From the NCBI GenBank assembly GCA_025526935.1, contig JAHLKD010000023.1:310001-374000 (forward strand): DNA of 64,000 nucleotides, read 5' to 3'. Every line of letters starts with the position of its first letter. Positions within the stretch are counted from its first letter, which is position 1. Of the stretch, positions 23,129 through 33,400 are shown in pieces. A program made the translations under genes and the position numbers. The stretch is from Cladochytrium replicatum. Its lineage: Eukaryota > Chytridiomycota > Chytridiomycetes > Cladochytriales > Cladochytriaceae. Under the pieces are notes generated by a model, which did not search any database, was not told the origin of the DNA, and saw nothing but the letters and a program-made list of their open reading frames with translations.

Positions 23129-23209
23129 AGATGGGCGCTAAAAGTGGTACAGGATTTTGTTTTCTGAGGTTAGTATGATTAAAGAAGGCAATACGGCTCA
23201 ATCCAGGAT

Positions 23210-24600
23210 TTGTCAAGTTGGGTCAGTCAAGTTCAAATAACGGTGCCAGACACGAGTACCGTAAACGATCGCTAGATTGCCATGGGACCGACATTACTAG
23301 TAATCTCGAAGAATCAATACTGCGGTATAAATTCTGCTTCACGTCCATCCCTGTTCGTAAACTCGGAAGCGGCGGCCCGGGCGATATTTTACAAGGCGTC
23401 TAGACTTTGACCGGGCAATTTCCGCTCTGAGCAGAAGTGATGGTGGGTTAACCTGAGTCCTATTTCCAACTATTTGCTTATAAGATTTGCTTTAACAGAC
23501 TTCAGCAGCAATCCAAGTAATCCTCGCCAAGACTTGGTCAACGACCCGGAGAACGATTTGGACGATTCTTACTTGAAACGATATTAGCGCTGATCGGATC
23601 GAATGGGGATTGGAACAGTGTGGTCACGGAAACGAAATTGCCACTTACCGACAGGCATGGAGTGCCCTCCGGTACGAGGAAGTACCTGCGTTATGTCTTA
23701 AGTTGAATGTGCTCACATCGATTGCCTTGTAGCTGAATACATTCCTATCGAATGCAATGGAGGAATTTATTCAGTCTGGAGATATTCAAGTTCTTCTGCT
23801 TACTGGAACACCGAAATCAAGTGTTAGACTGATCGAGCGTTTATTGATCGGACTGGGGACATCCAAACCGCTAGTTTGGCCTCGTAGTTTGTTGCAGATC
23901 CAAAACAATCGTGTAGATGAATGAATGGGGTGAGAAGAACGAATAGCTTCTGGTTCTACTTACGACTTTCCCTCATTTGTGTTACGCTAGCTACCGGGAT
24001 TTTTTAGATAGATGGGAGCTCTTTCACGGTCGGGCTCGATTTGACATTAGTCGCCGTGGAGAGTCAATGAGAACGTTCACCCAAGTTCCGCCACAAATTT
24101 TCGTCCGATGCAACTTCTGCAACAGCCCCATGTACTCCAACGCTGGTGTGTCAAATGATGGAAGGAATACGACAAACAAGAACAGCACCTTATCAAGCCC
24201 CATTTCGCTGATTTCCGTTTGGGCGACTTAAGGTATGGTTTGATAGAGGATAAATTTACCCACAGACAAATGTACGTGCACAGGAGACGTAGTGTCCAAC
24301 CTGTAAGAAACCTCTTCCTAAGTGTTCGCTCTTTATGTTATCAGTGGAGTTCACCACCAGAGAGTTTGCGGTACAACATTCAGTCTAAGGATGTCAAGTG
24401 TGAGTCCAATTGTGCGATGTATCTCTTCCTCATTAATTACGGTATAGGTTTTCTGGATATGTGGTACACATGGTGCCAAACCTGCAGACATGGTGGCCAC
24501 GCAGTTCTCATATTCGATTGTTTTATATGCACAAAATATGCCCAGTTTCAGATTGTAGTGATTGCGCTATCTTGCAAAATAATGAGAATTTAATCGTTCA
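23210..24600 (+). pseudogene. MIOS (SEA4)-like C-terminal region, broken
   Basis: MIOS/Sea4 is a subunit of the GATOR2/SEACAT complex controlling TORC1. Recognisable pieces in order: AMEEFIQSGDIQVLLLTG, YRDFLDRWELFHGRARFDIS, FVRCNFCNSPM, CPTCKKPLPKC (from 24293), WYTWCQTCRHGGHA, and, in another frame, HKICPVSDCSDC. These match the alpha-solenoid end and the C-terminal zinc-binding domain of MIOS. The frame changes by one base between HGGHA and the following Ile/His segment near 24500. The second Cys of the usual CxLC pair is Phe. The N-terminal WD40 propeller is absent: the GH30 gene ends too close upstream and no propeller blades are visible. A relic is the simplest reading; an assembly error plus missed exons is the alternative. 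Confidence 0.6.
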
Positions 24601-24625
24601 AAGGATATTGAAAACAAGCTAAATG

Positions 24626-24975
24626 TCAAGCTGGACATGAAAAGGTCAGCTGGCGAGAGGACAGAGACTGAAGAGGAAGACGCACCAAGAGCTGCGGAAG
24701 AATCTTTTCCAGCTGAGACGGGACTAGTTCAGACGCATCTTCTGCACGAGCCTGTTGCGCAGAGCGCTTGAGTCCCTCTGTGCTTGTTATTAGCTGGGTC
24801 CATGGATAGCAACAATTTCAGCATTCATACCTTGGATCAGTAACTCCAAAATGGCGGCCGTAAGTGCTACCGAGTCCTTGGAGGCTTTTGTCTTATCCCC
24901 GATTAGTTTTTTCACAAGTTGCTGAAGCTCTGCAGGTGCATGAAGCGCTGGCGTAGTTGATGTGGAAGAGGACAT
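24626..24975 (-). CDS. CENPX: Centromere protein X / MHF2
   Basis: Small histone-fold protein; with CENP-S (MHF1) it forms the tetramer used at kinetochores and by FANCM/Mph1-type DNA repair. Two exons, complement(24975-24831, 24777-24626), give 98 residues. The N-terminal half (ELQQLVKKLIGDKTKASKDS, ALTAAILELLIQ) and the C-terminal half (RSAQQARAEDASELVPSQLE, KILPQLLV) match the family almost motif for motif, and length is normal for CENP-X plus a short tail. The intron gtatg...cacag sits inside the histone-fold helix and keeps frame. It diverges from the gene at 25103 with only 127 bp between the start codons, so the promoter is probably shared. Confidence 0.92.
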
Positions 24976-25102
24976 CAATCACTCGATGGGCCAAATTTGG
25001 CAATAAATTCGAGACGTGCATAAGTAGGGAAATAACCAATCACGTTGATGATCGGATCTATCATCATTTGTTTGGAGGTGTAACGATTACCTACTCGCAC
25101 AA
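24976..25102. promoter_or_regulatory. Short bidirectional promoter, CENPX / tail-anchored protein
   Basis: 127 bp between two diverging start codons. No specific element is recognisable; the assignment rests on geometry alone. Confidence 0.55.
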
Positions 25103-26623
25103 ATGGAGGGAATAATTCGTTTACTGGACAGCGGAGGAGAGAAGGTTTTAGATTCTGTGTCGGCCGAGTACGAAGATTCTTTCTGCCTAGATACATTCGG
25201 CGACTTAATAAAGGCACATCGAGCTAGTTCCAAGTGCTTTATTCTTGCTCGTGTGCAGACATGGGATCATAAGCAACCCGAAAAGGCTTTTTACTCCTAC
25301 TACGATGCATTCCAGCTCAACAAAACGCTCTTTCAAACACAGCAATATCTGGGCAAGAAGCTAATTCACAGGCTCCATGTCCTGAATCCGCTGACAAACA
25401 CCGACATTATTGGAAATGTCTCCTACTTCATGGTTAAGCCGGGTTCACAACAGGAAGCACAAACCGATGCCACCACCAAAGACGATGTTTTCAGTCCGAA
25501 GCTTGAAACTCCAGAAACTGAACAACGACCAAGAACTCCCGACCTTGAAGCCGGAGTAACTAAAAAACGGGTCACTGTCGATCCCATCATCACCAAACAG
25601 CTGCCCTTAATGGTTGACATACCACCTGCAACACCAGCAGTTCGTGAAATCGAGAAAGGAGAGCCAGCTACTTGGACATTGGGAGGCCCATCTGTGTCAG
25701 CTGAGGAAGAGAAGCCTCCTCGTCGGGCGAGTCTTGCGGTGATTACTCGGCGCTTGTCGTTATCACCAGCGAGAAGGATGTCTTTGTCTCCGCGAAGAAA
25801 AAGTGCCCCACTTTCAGCTCCTGTAAACAGAGTGATTTCACCCCTTTCACCGATACCACCAATTGGCATGACAACAGAAGGTTCCAATCAACTAGCTCAG
25901 CAGACTCGTCGACATACAAGTTACGATGCTGAGACTATGCTCAAACCACCGCCGAGCCTGGTGCCCACAACGATACATGCAAAACAACAACAAAAAATAA
26001 CTGTACCTCCAGGGAAGATCACGAGGTTCACACTCCCTGTACCTACAGAAGAACTTCAAAACGTCGCACCTCCGACAGCAGCCCGACGCCGTCGATCTCT
26101 CTCATACGTTAACGCAGTCAGCGCCTCAGGTGTAAAGGCTTCGTTTCAGGAGTGGCTGGAAATGGTCAGCGAAGAGTCACCTCATCCAGAACAGGATTTT
26201 GATGTGGTCAAGCCATTCGGAAGCTCTGCAGTAACCGATGAACCTCCTGGAGGTACAATGAAGAGTGCAAGGATGACCCCTACTCCTGTAATCTACGATG
26301 CTGTTCATTTTGCTACCGATAATGATTTCTTGGAAACAAGCAAGACAAGGGCGATATTTCGAGAAAATGCAATGCAGCCCGAAGATGCAAAATTGTTCGA
26401 AATGCCCCCTTACACAGGAGAATCAGAACCACCGGTTATTGTCATTGTGGATGAGCCTTCTCTATGCGACTGGTGCTATCCAGATAATGAACAGCTCGCA
26501 AACGCCTCATATTGTATGCGACTTTTCCACCGGCTTAAGTGCTATATTGTCGTGGGGATTATCTTGGGTGCAATGTTGGCGCTCATATTCATTACATTAC
26601 GACAGGGTGGGATTGGGAAATAA
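25103..26623 (+). CDS. Orphan tail-anchored membrane protein, 506 residues
   Basis: Intronless. The N-terminal about 110 residues form a compact folded segment (GGEKVLDSVSAEYEDSFCLD, QPEKAFYSYYDAFQLNK, GKKLIHRLHVLNPLTNTDII) that I do not recognise. A long disordered Pro/Ser/Thr-rich middle contains a basic cluster with repeated Arg-x-x-Ser sites (RRASLA, RRLSLS, RRMSLS, RRRSLS), typical targets of PKA-like kinases. The C-terminus holds an acidic-aromatic stretch with paired Cys (SLCDWCYPD) and one hydrophobic helix (YIVVGIILGAMLALIFITL) followed by six polar residues. That layout is a tail anchor, with the bulk of the protein in the cytosol on an organelle or the plasma membrane. No enzyme motif seen; function unknown. 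Confidence 0.82.
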   Translation: MEGIIRLLDSGGEKVLDSVSAEYEDSFCLDTFGDLIKAHRASSKCFILARVQTWDHKQPEKAFYSYYDAFQLNKTLFQTQQYLGKKLIHRLHVLNPLTNTDIIGNVSYFMVKPGSQQEAQTDATTKDDVFSPKLETPETEQRPRTPDLEAGVTKKRVTVDPIITKQLPLMVDIPPATPAVREIEKGEPATWTLGGPSVSAEEEKPPRRASLAVITRRLSLSPARRMSLSPRRKSAPLSAPVNRVISPLSPIPPIGMTTEGSNQLAQQTRRHTSYDAETMLKPPPSLVPTTIHAKQQQKITVPPGKITRFTLPVPTEELQNVAPPTAARRRRSLSYVNAVSASGVKASFQEWLEMVSEESPHPEQDFDVVKPFGSSAVTDEPPGGTMKSARMTPTPVIYDAVHFATDNDFLETSKTRAIFRENAMQPEDAKLFEMPPYTGESEPPVIVIVDEPSLCDWCYPDNEQLANASYCMRLFHRLKCYIVVGIILGAMLALIFITLRQGGIGK

Positions 26624-26920
26624 GAATAGATTGTGATCTTCCCGTATGTCTAAATAGAAATACTTTTGGTGTCATTTTTCCAGATCGTTCACCCATTTCT
26701 TCACAAGCCGTGGCGTCTGGCGCTGTAGATTTTTCCGAGCTTTGAGGTTGAAAATTACCCGCACCATTCGCAATTTCCACCAACACCAAAACCTACCGGT
26801 CATAACCCATAACAATGGGACCAGAAACCAGTTCCGATACTGCTGAAAAGGAGCAGCAAAAGGTGGAAGTTGCCCGACGGCCTTCAACTCAATCCCAACT
26901 GATACTGTTCCTCTACCAAG

Positions 26921-29900
26921 ATGATGCGCAAACGACAGACACAGAGCTGTGATCGGTGCAAGCTAAAGAAGAGAAAATGTGATGGTGTAACGCCTTGTTC
27001 AAACTGTATAAAGGCAAAGGAACCGTGCACAATGTTGATCGAACAGAAGAAGCGTGGGCCAAAGAAAGGCACAACGATGCCATCACGATCGAAGCCGAGC
27101 ACCTCTTCCTCAACGTCGAACACGACCCGTCGCCAGGCAAAGCCCAGAAAGTCCTCGAACACAGAGCAAAACAAGGCCGCCGATGTAAATGGTTTACATC
27201 ACCTTGTGAAGGCAGCGCAGCTTCCATACGGTGGACACAGAATGGAGCTGGATGAAGAAGACCAGGACGATGACGAGGAGTTTGACTATGATAATGACTC
27301 AGAGCGATCACCATCAGCTGGCCTTGAAGATTTGCGGACATCTAAGGAAGCTTCACCGATTCCTACGGAGTTCATTGCACGACGAAGCACGATAACCTCA
27401 TCCTCATCCGACCCATTCACAAATTATACTCGCAATATGCTCGGGCCTGTGGATAACACGACAACACCCACGTTTCCCACTCCACATCAAACATACTCAG
27501 CCCTTCTTGCACTTTCGAATTCAAGCAATGAGCTTCAAAACTCCAGCGCATTACTAAGCTCTTCCATGGGATTTTCCTCGGTCAATTCTTCTTATAATGG
27601 AGTTTCTGGATTGATCTCAAATGGAGAGGCTTCACCCGACTACAACAACGAATTTGCTCTCATTCGCTCGCCTTCCCCTCTATCTTCGACTTTCCCGTCC
27701 ACATCATCCATGATGGGAACGTCTGACTTCACACTGGATTCCCTTGGGTTTTCGTTTGACCCATCATTACTTTTCAATGCGGCATTTGATCCTGGAGCGC
27801 TAACATCTTCCGGTGCTCCTACAGTATCCTCGAGCTTCCGAATCCCAAGATCGCCTGCGCTGCCACCTCACTCATTGTCGCGAATACAAATCGATCACGA
27901 ACTTCTGTCACAAACCAACATTAGCCCGACTTCGTTATCGTTGCTAACTGACCATAACTACCCAACAATCAGTTCTTCTTCGTCGGCGTCATCAAGCGCT
28001 TCAAATCTTTTCATTCCCGATCTAGCCGTGAACGACGTTCCAAAATTGCCATCCGAGTTTTACCTACACTTAATCTCATGCTTCTTCACTTACTTCCATC
28101 CGTGCCTGCCTGTTCTTGAAGAAAGAATCTTTTTCGAAGATCTGATCCCCGAGAACAACCACCATCCGATGCTTTTATGCGCAATCTATTCTATCGGGGC
28201 ATTGTACTCCCGACATCCGCTCGTATATAAAGCTCCGCTATATTCTCCGCAACGTGCCAACGAATACTTTGCAAACAAGGGAGCTTTGGCACTACCATCA
28301 TCTTCTTCAGAGGGAAAATCGGGCCGTGGATTTGAACAACTCGAAGTTTGCCAAGCGTCGCTAATTTTGTCCTTTTCCGAGTACGGAAATCGGATCGGAC
28401 AAAGACAATGGATGTTTACAGGTATGAATTTGGACCTTGGGCTGGGATTAGTTATAATTTCTCATCGTGGTTCTTTCCATAGGGATGGGTTGCCGGCTTG
28501 CGCAACGTTTGGACATTCCTTTCGAAGAAACTACAGATGACTTCTTTTCATTCTTCAATGGACGAACCAAACCAGCCATTTCATGCACGAAGGCTGAGCG
28601 AAAGCGGTAAGGAAAAGGTTGTTGCAATGGAGAGACCTGAAGCTGACGACAATTTCCAATAGGACATGGTGGGCGTGTGTCATTATAGACTTTTACAACT
28701 CTCTCACGACTGGAACCACATTTCTCATCAACGAAGGGGAGTACATCGCGACTCTACTGGACACGGAGTCTCTTCTTGTTCACGAAGTTGGAGCTGCTAA
28801 CTCTAACCCTCTTGGCTCGAGGACTGCATCTCTCCTTTCATTGGAGGACCCAACAGCTGCTGAAAAATGGAAAGAAGCTCTTTCTGGATACCCTTCCCCA
28901 ACAGCTTTTGGTGACAACGACACTTGCCGTTTTCTCGCGCGATTATCTCCGGGAAAATTTCAGATCGACCATTTGTTCTCCGACCCCTCGGAAACACTGT
29001 TCTTTGTTCAGCTCAATTTCTTGATTCGAACAATTATGCGGCATAACGCGTCGAGGTCGTCAAATGCTCGTAATCCAACGAGTTCATCCGCTGCATACTT
29101 GCTCTCCTTGATTTCGTCCACGCCGGACACAGCGCGCCTTCACGATACGATGGTGGCCTGGTATGAGAAACTTCCGGTCCCTTTTCGACTTTTCAATGGA
29201 CTTGATGCCTTCACTGGACGTACTTCCGACCTGGACATTAAATGTTTGGTGCCAGCTTCTGAGCGACTCTCTCCAATCTGCGTTGCGACAAATCTTCTTT
29301 ACTACGGTGGTCTTGCTCTTTTGCACCAACGGCGTGCTATTGGGACGAACAATATTGGCGGCTCTTCGGCTGGGACGTTCCGTCTCTCAACCTCAGTTGT
29401 CTCCAGAGGCCTGTATTCCTCCCAGCAAATATGTGCCATTGCGTACAAGGCACAATGCTTCATTTTGCGAAGAGTGTACCGCACAAACGGTGTTCCTTTA
29501 AGTGCCGACTCGCCCACACCTGCAGAGCTTGTTGCAACTCCCATGATGCACTCCTTCCTTATGCCCACCGTAGTGACTGTACTATCATGCCCACAGTACG
29601 CTACGTACATTGTAAGGGACGAGTCAGAAGCGTTCTCTACGGGGAGCGGTGGAGGAATGGATTTGGAGCCAGCCGCCGGTGTACTTCTTCCCGCTATGGA
29701 GAACATGGCAAAGATATGGGTACGAGCGGGGGTGTACGCAAACAACCTCCGAGGCCTTTTAAATATTGCGCGGTCTCGCCTTGCTTGGAATTCTGGCGCG
29801 GTGGAGCCATATGCACGGCAATCAAGAATGAATGAGCCAATGTCGGCGTCGGACCACGTGCAGTCTCACAATTTAACGACGGTCGCACAACCTGGTCCGT

Positions 29901-30178
29901 CTGTAAACGCGGATCAGAATGGAATGGCGGCAGCCGCCGCCGCGGCCGTTGCGGCAGGAGCGATCGCTGCCGCACAGGCAACAATGGAGGCGATCGAAGC
30001 ATTGCGAGTTCAAGCCAATGGGAGACGAGAGTTGCAAGCAAACCCGAACGAAATTGCGCATACGCGTGCACCTTCATCAATACCAGCTCCACCAATCACA
30101 ACCGTAACGGCGGGATCATTGTGGGATGGGGATACTGGAGGTCATTTTGGTGGTGGTGGTGGAGGGGTTATCTTGTAG
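26921..30178 (+). CDS. Zn2Cys6 fungal-type transcription factor
   Basis: Predicted 1,046 residues from exons 26921-28421, 28483-28606 and 28663-30178. The binuclear zinc cluster is at residues about 10-36: Cys-x2-Cys-x6-Cys-x5-Cys-x2-Cys-x6-Cys, with basic KLKKRKCDG, followed by the basic linker KKRGPKKG. A Ser-rich, low-complexity region covers about 60-360. From about 370 the Fungal_trans middle-homology region begins (LPSEFYLHLISCFFTYFHPC, LPVLEERIFFED, LLCAIYSIGALYSRHP, RTWWACVIIDFY). The C-terminus has an Ala-rich helix near 30,000 and ends in a Gly run. This is a nuclear DNA-binding regulator; targets cannot be read from sequence. The upstream ATG at 26815 is out of frame. The stop codon and 3' flank lie inside a 142-bp tandem duplication. 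Confidence 0.93.
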
Positions 30179-30436
30179 ACTACGATGTCTGTTTTTCCAC
30201 ATCAACTTCAGCATAGTATAACATTATATTCAATTTCGAAATGTTTTATTCAAGTTGTGAGGGTGGGGAAAATGACCACCCAAATCAGGAAATAAAGGTG
30301 GTGGAGGGGTTATCTTGTAGACTACGATGTCTGTTTTTCCACATCAACTTCAGCATAGTATAACATTATATTCAATTTCGAAATGTTTTGTTCAAGGTGA
30401 GGGTGGGGAAAATGACCACCCAAATCAGGAAATAAA
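30156..30436 (+). repeat. Two-copy direct tandem repeat over the transcription factor 3' end
   Basis: About 142-bp unit: 30156-30297 and 30298-30436. Each copy starts in the Gly-codon run, includes the TAG stop (ttatcttgtagactacgatg) and ends at an aaatcaggaaataaa string that looks like a polyadenylation signal. The copies differ by a few bases (tattcaagttgtgagg against tgttcaaggtgagg). Confidence 0.95.
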
Positions 30437-30450
30437 TCGCACCCCGCACG

Positions 30451-33400
30451 ATGTACCCGCGACTCAACTTCGGGAACGACAGCAGTCGAACGGACTCTTC
30501 GCGGAGCTCATTTTCAGTTCCGCCTTCTCCTGGGAGGTTGTCGATTCGTCCTCCTGTCTTTCAGAATCCATTCTCTGCTGCAGTCGGCAGTTATGGCACT
30601 TCACCATTTACAAGTGCAGCTCCTCCAGCGCTAGCGAGAGCGACGCTAGACCCAGTAATATCATCGATTCCAGCCATCGCGAACGATATATGGAAGTTCC
30701 GCCCAGCACCAACGCACGGTAACAGTCTTAGAAATCTATCTATTAGTCCACATTAGAAGTTGACGTCTCTCAGCGCGAATATCCCAGCACATTCCCCTAA
30801 AACCTTCGTCTACAGCAAATCTTATCAGTGAATATCGAAGGGTCACCGAGTTGAGCTATGATGTTGATCGAGGCGATCTGCACAATTACGAACGGCCACA
30901 TTCACCCCACAAGGAAGCCGAGGCGGATAGGCGCTTCCTACCATGGAATCAAATCAACGTGTTCGACAGCGGAGTTGCCGTCACACCATCGTCTGGTTCG
31001 GCATGGCTGGAAACCGGTCCAGGATTTTACCATCCGACTTCGCCGCTTGCACGTTACAACCACAGACCTATTGATGCCGTTCAGTTTTCCAGTTTTAACA
31101 GAGCTGAAGCTCTGAACGAGCTGCCACAACATTATCATCGATTGATCGAAAGTTCAAGACACAGTACTAAAGCGCATGAGGGGAACTTTCAAACAAATCT
31201 AGACGAAGTCAATTATGACAATGGCATGGACTCAATGGATTTTGAAAATTACCAAGCTGATGGCATAATTCCAATGATATCCATTGAGGAAGCGAGTTTA
31301 GGCAGGAGCAAATCTGCCAGCACTGGATACAAGAAGCACAATCTACCTGTACTTCCTGGCATGAACAAAGGTGAATAACAATGCCATTCTGCAATGTATT
31401 GTATTGTTTCTCAATTCTTTGCAGAAAATCTCATTGGACAATATCAGAGATCACATTATTCAGAACATTCTGTTGATGAAGACTGTATATCCATATCTTC
31501 CCTCCGTAAGCTCGCTCTTCATCTTGTGATACAACTTTCTTATCTGGCATATTTAGCTGAAAGATTCCGTGGAGTTTTTACGTATAGAAATTTCAATGCT
31601 GTTCAAAGTGCTTGTTTCGAGACAGTAAGACATGGAATATTCAACCTGCAAGTGTCTAATAAGAAGATAGATCATGCAAGTAGATCACAATGTTGTCATA
31701 AGTGGTGAGCTAGCCTGGATATGTACCAAACAAGTAACTTATTGCAAATCATCATTAAATGCAAGCTCCAACTGGAAGCGGAAAGACATGCATGATGGAA
31801 TTAGCAATATGTCGACTGTACAGCCATTCTACAGCAAGTCAATTCAAAACAATTTACTTTGCCCCAACAAAAGTACATGAAGTTCGAGTTGTGAAATCTA
31901 AAATACTCATTATTGCATCTAAAGGCATTGTGCAACGAACGGACAAAAGACTGGAGTGATAAATTTAAACCTCTAGGAATAATCTGTAGGTTTGAAAATA
32001 AGTATGTTGTTTATAATTTACATAAAGCAACACAAAATAAGGTCAGGAACTTACCGGTGATACAGGTTATGAACTCACTAGAAAAGCACTAACTGGAGAC
32101 ATAATGTAATGATTAGATACTACCTATTTGATATGATAAAACCTCACAAATTTCTGCAGAATAACTACACCTGAAAAGTGGGATTCTTTGACTCGGCGAT
32201 GGTCTATTCCCTATTGAGTAAGCGTTTTACCTTTTTAACAGAATATTTTAGGGAAGATAATGAAATGTTGATAAAAACGATAAGACTTCTCTTGGTATTT
32301 ATTGCACTCCAGTGTCCATTGCTTTGTTGAGTCTTCTTAATCTCTCAGATTGATGAAGTTCATATTATCCATGAACCAAAACGTGGCCAAGTGCTTGAAG
32401 TTATTATATCCAGAATGCAGTCATTGATTTCAAAAAGCTGCTACATGGAGAAATCAAGGAAGATTGATAATGATAGGAAGCTTCGCATTGTAGCAATTTC
32501 TGCTACTGTCCCTAATGTATATGACATAGCTGAGTGGTAAATGTTGCTTTATGTTTTCCTAGTTTAGACTACTTACTTTTGTAAAAGGTTATCAAACAGT
32601 GATGGAACTACTGCATCTGTCAAGTAAGATTTAGTTACTGATAACTTTTCACAATTTACATCCTAGAACTAGAATATTTGGGGAAGAGTTTCGTCCTGTA
32701 AAGCTTCGTAAAGAAGTTTTGGGATTTGCTGCAAGTGGGCCCTTTGTACTAGATAAAATGCTAACCTACAAGTAAGTTATTAGTATTTCATGCCTTGTGC
32801 AAGGAAACATTGAGTGTTTTTATCAGGTTAATGGAGAATATCATACAATTCTCTGCTCAGAAGCCAACTTTAATTGTAAGTTCAATATAACTTACCAAGA
32901 ATGTAGATTAACCAACGTCAATATTCAGTTTTGCTCGGTGAATAGACATGGTTTGTTTATATGAGATTTCTCACTAATAGTATATTCAAAAAAATCACCA
33001 AGACAAGACGCTCAGTTGTGACTTCTGCCCAACATCTTGCTGCAGAAGCATCAGATGCATCAAATCATCCGTTTATACAGAATAGCAGAACTCGAGACTC
33101 ATTGCTCGCAATGAAGAATAAATTAGAAGACAAACTACTAGCTGGTATTTTTACAAACTGAAGCTTTGTCTGACTATCAAATCATTGAATCTTCTGATCA
33201 GATGTAGTTCAACAAGGTGTTGCTTTTCATCATGGTGGTAATAGCTACGGGTTTTTCATTTAATTGTAATTGTTAAAAACATATTTGTTCAGGAATGTCC
33301 ATTAATGATCGCCAAGCTATTGAGCAGGCATTTATTAATTGCACCGTCTCTGTTATTTGTAAGTCTATTGACATGCATTGTAAAAGGGTGATCATATTTC

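Noticed and set aside
25103-26623. The Arg/Ser-rich middle as an SR-type splicing factor
   Set aside because: There is no RNA-recognition motif and few true Arg-Ser dipeptides; the sites look like kinase motifs, and a C-terminal membrane anchor is present.
26815-26920. Upstream ATG as an earlier start for the Zn2Cys6 factor
   Set aside because: It is out of frame with the zinc cluster and no clear intron corrects it.
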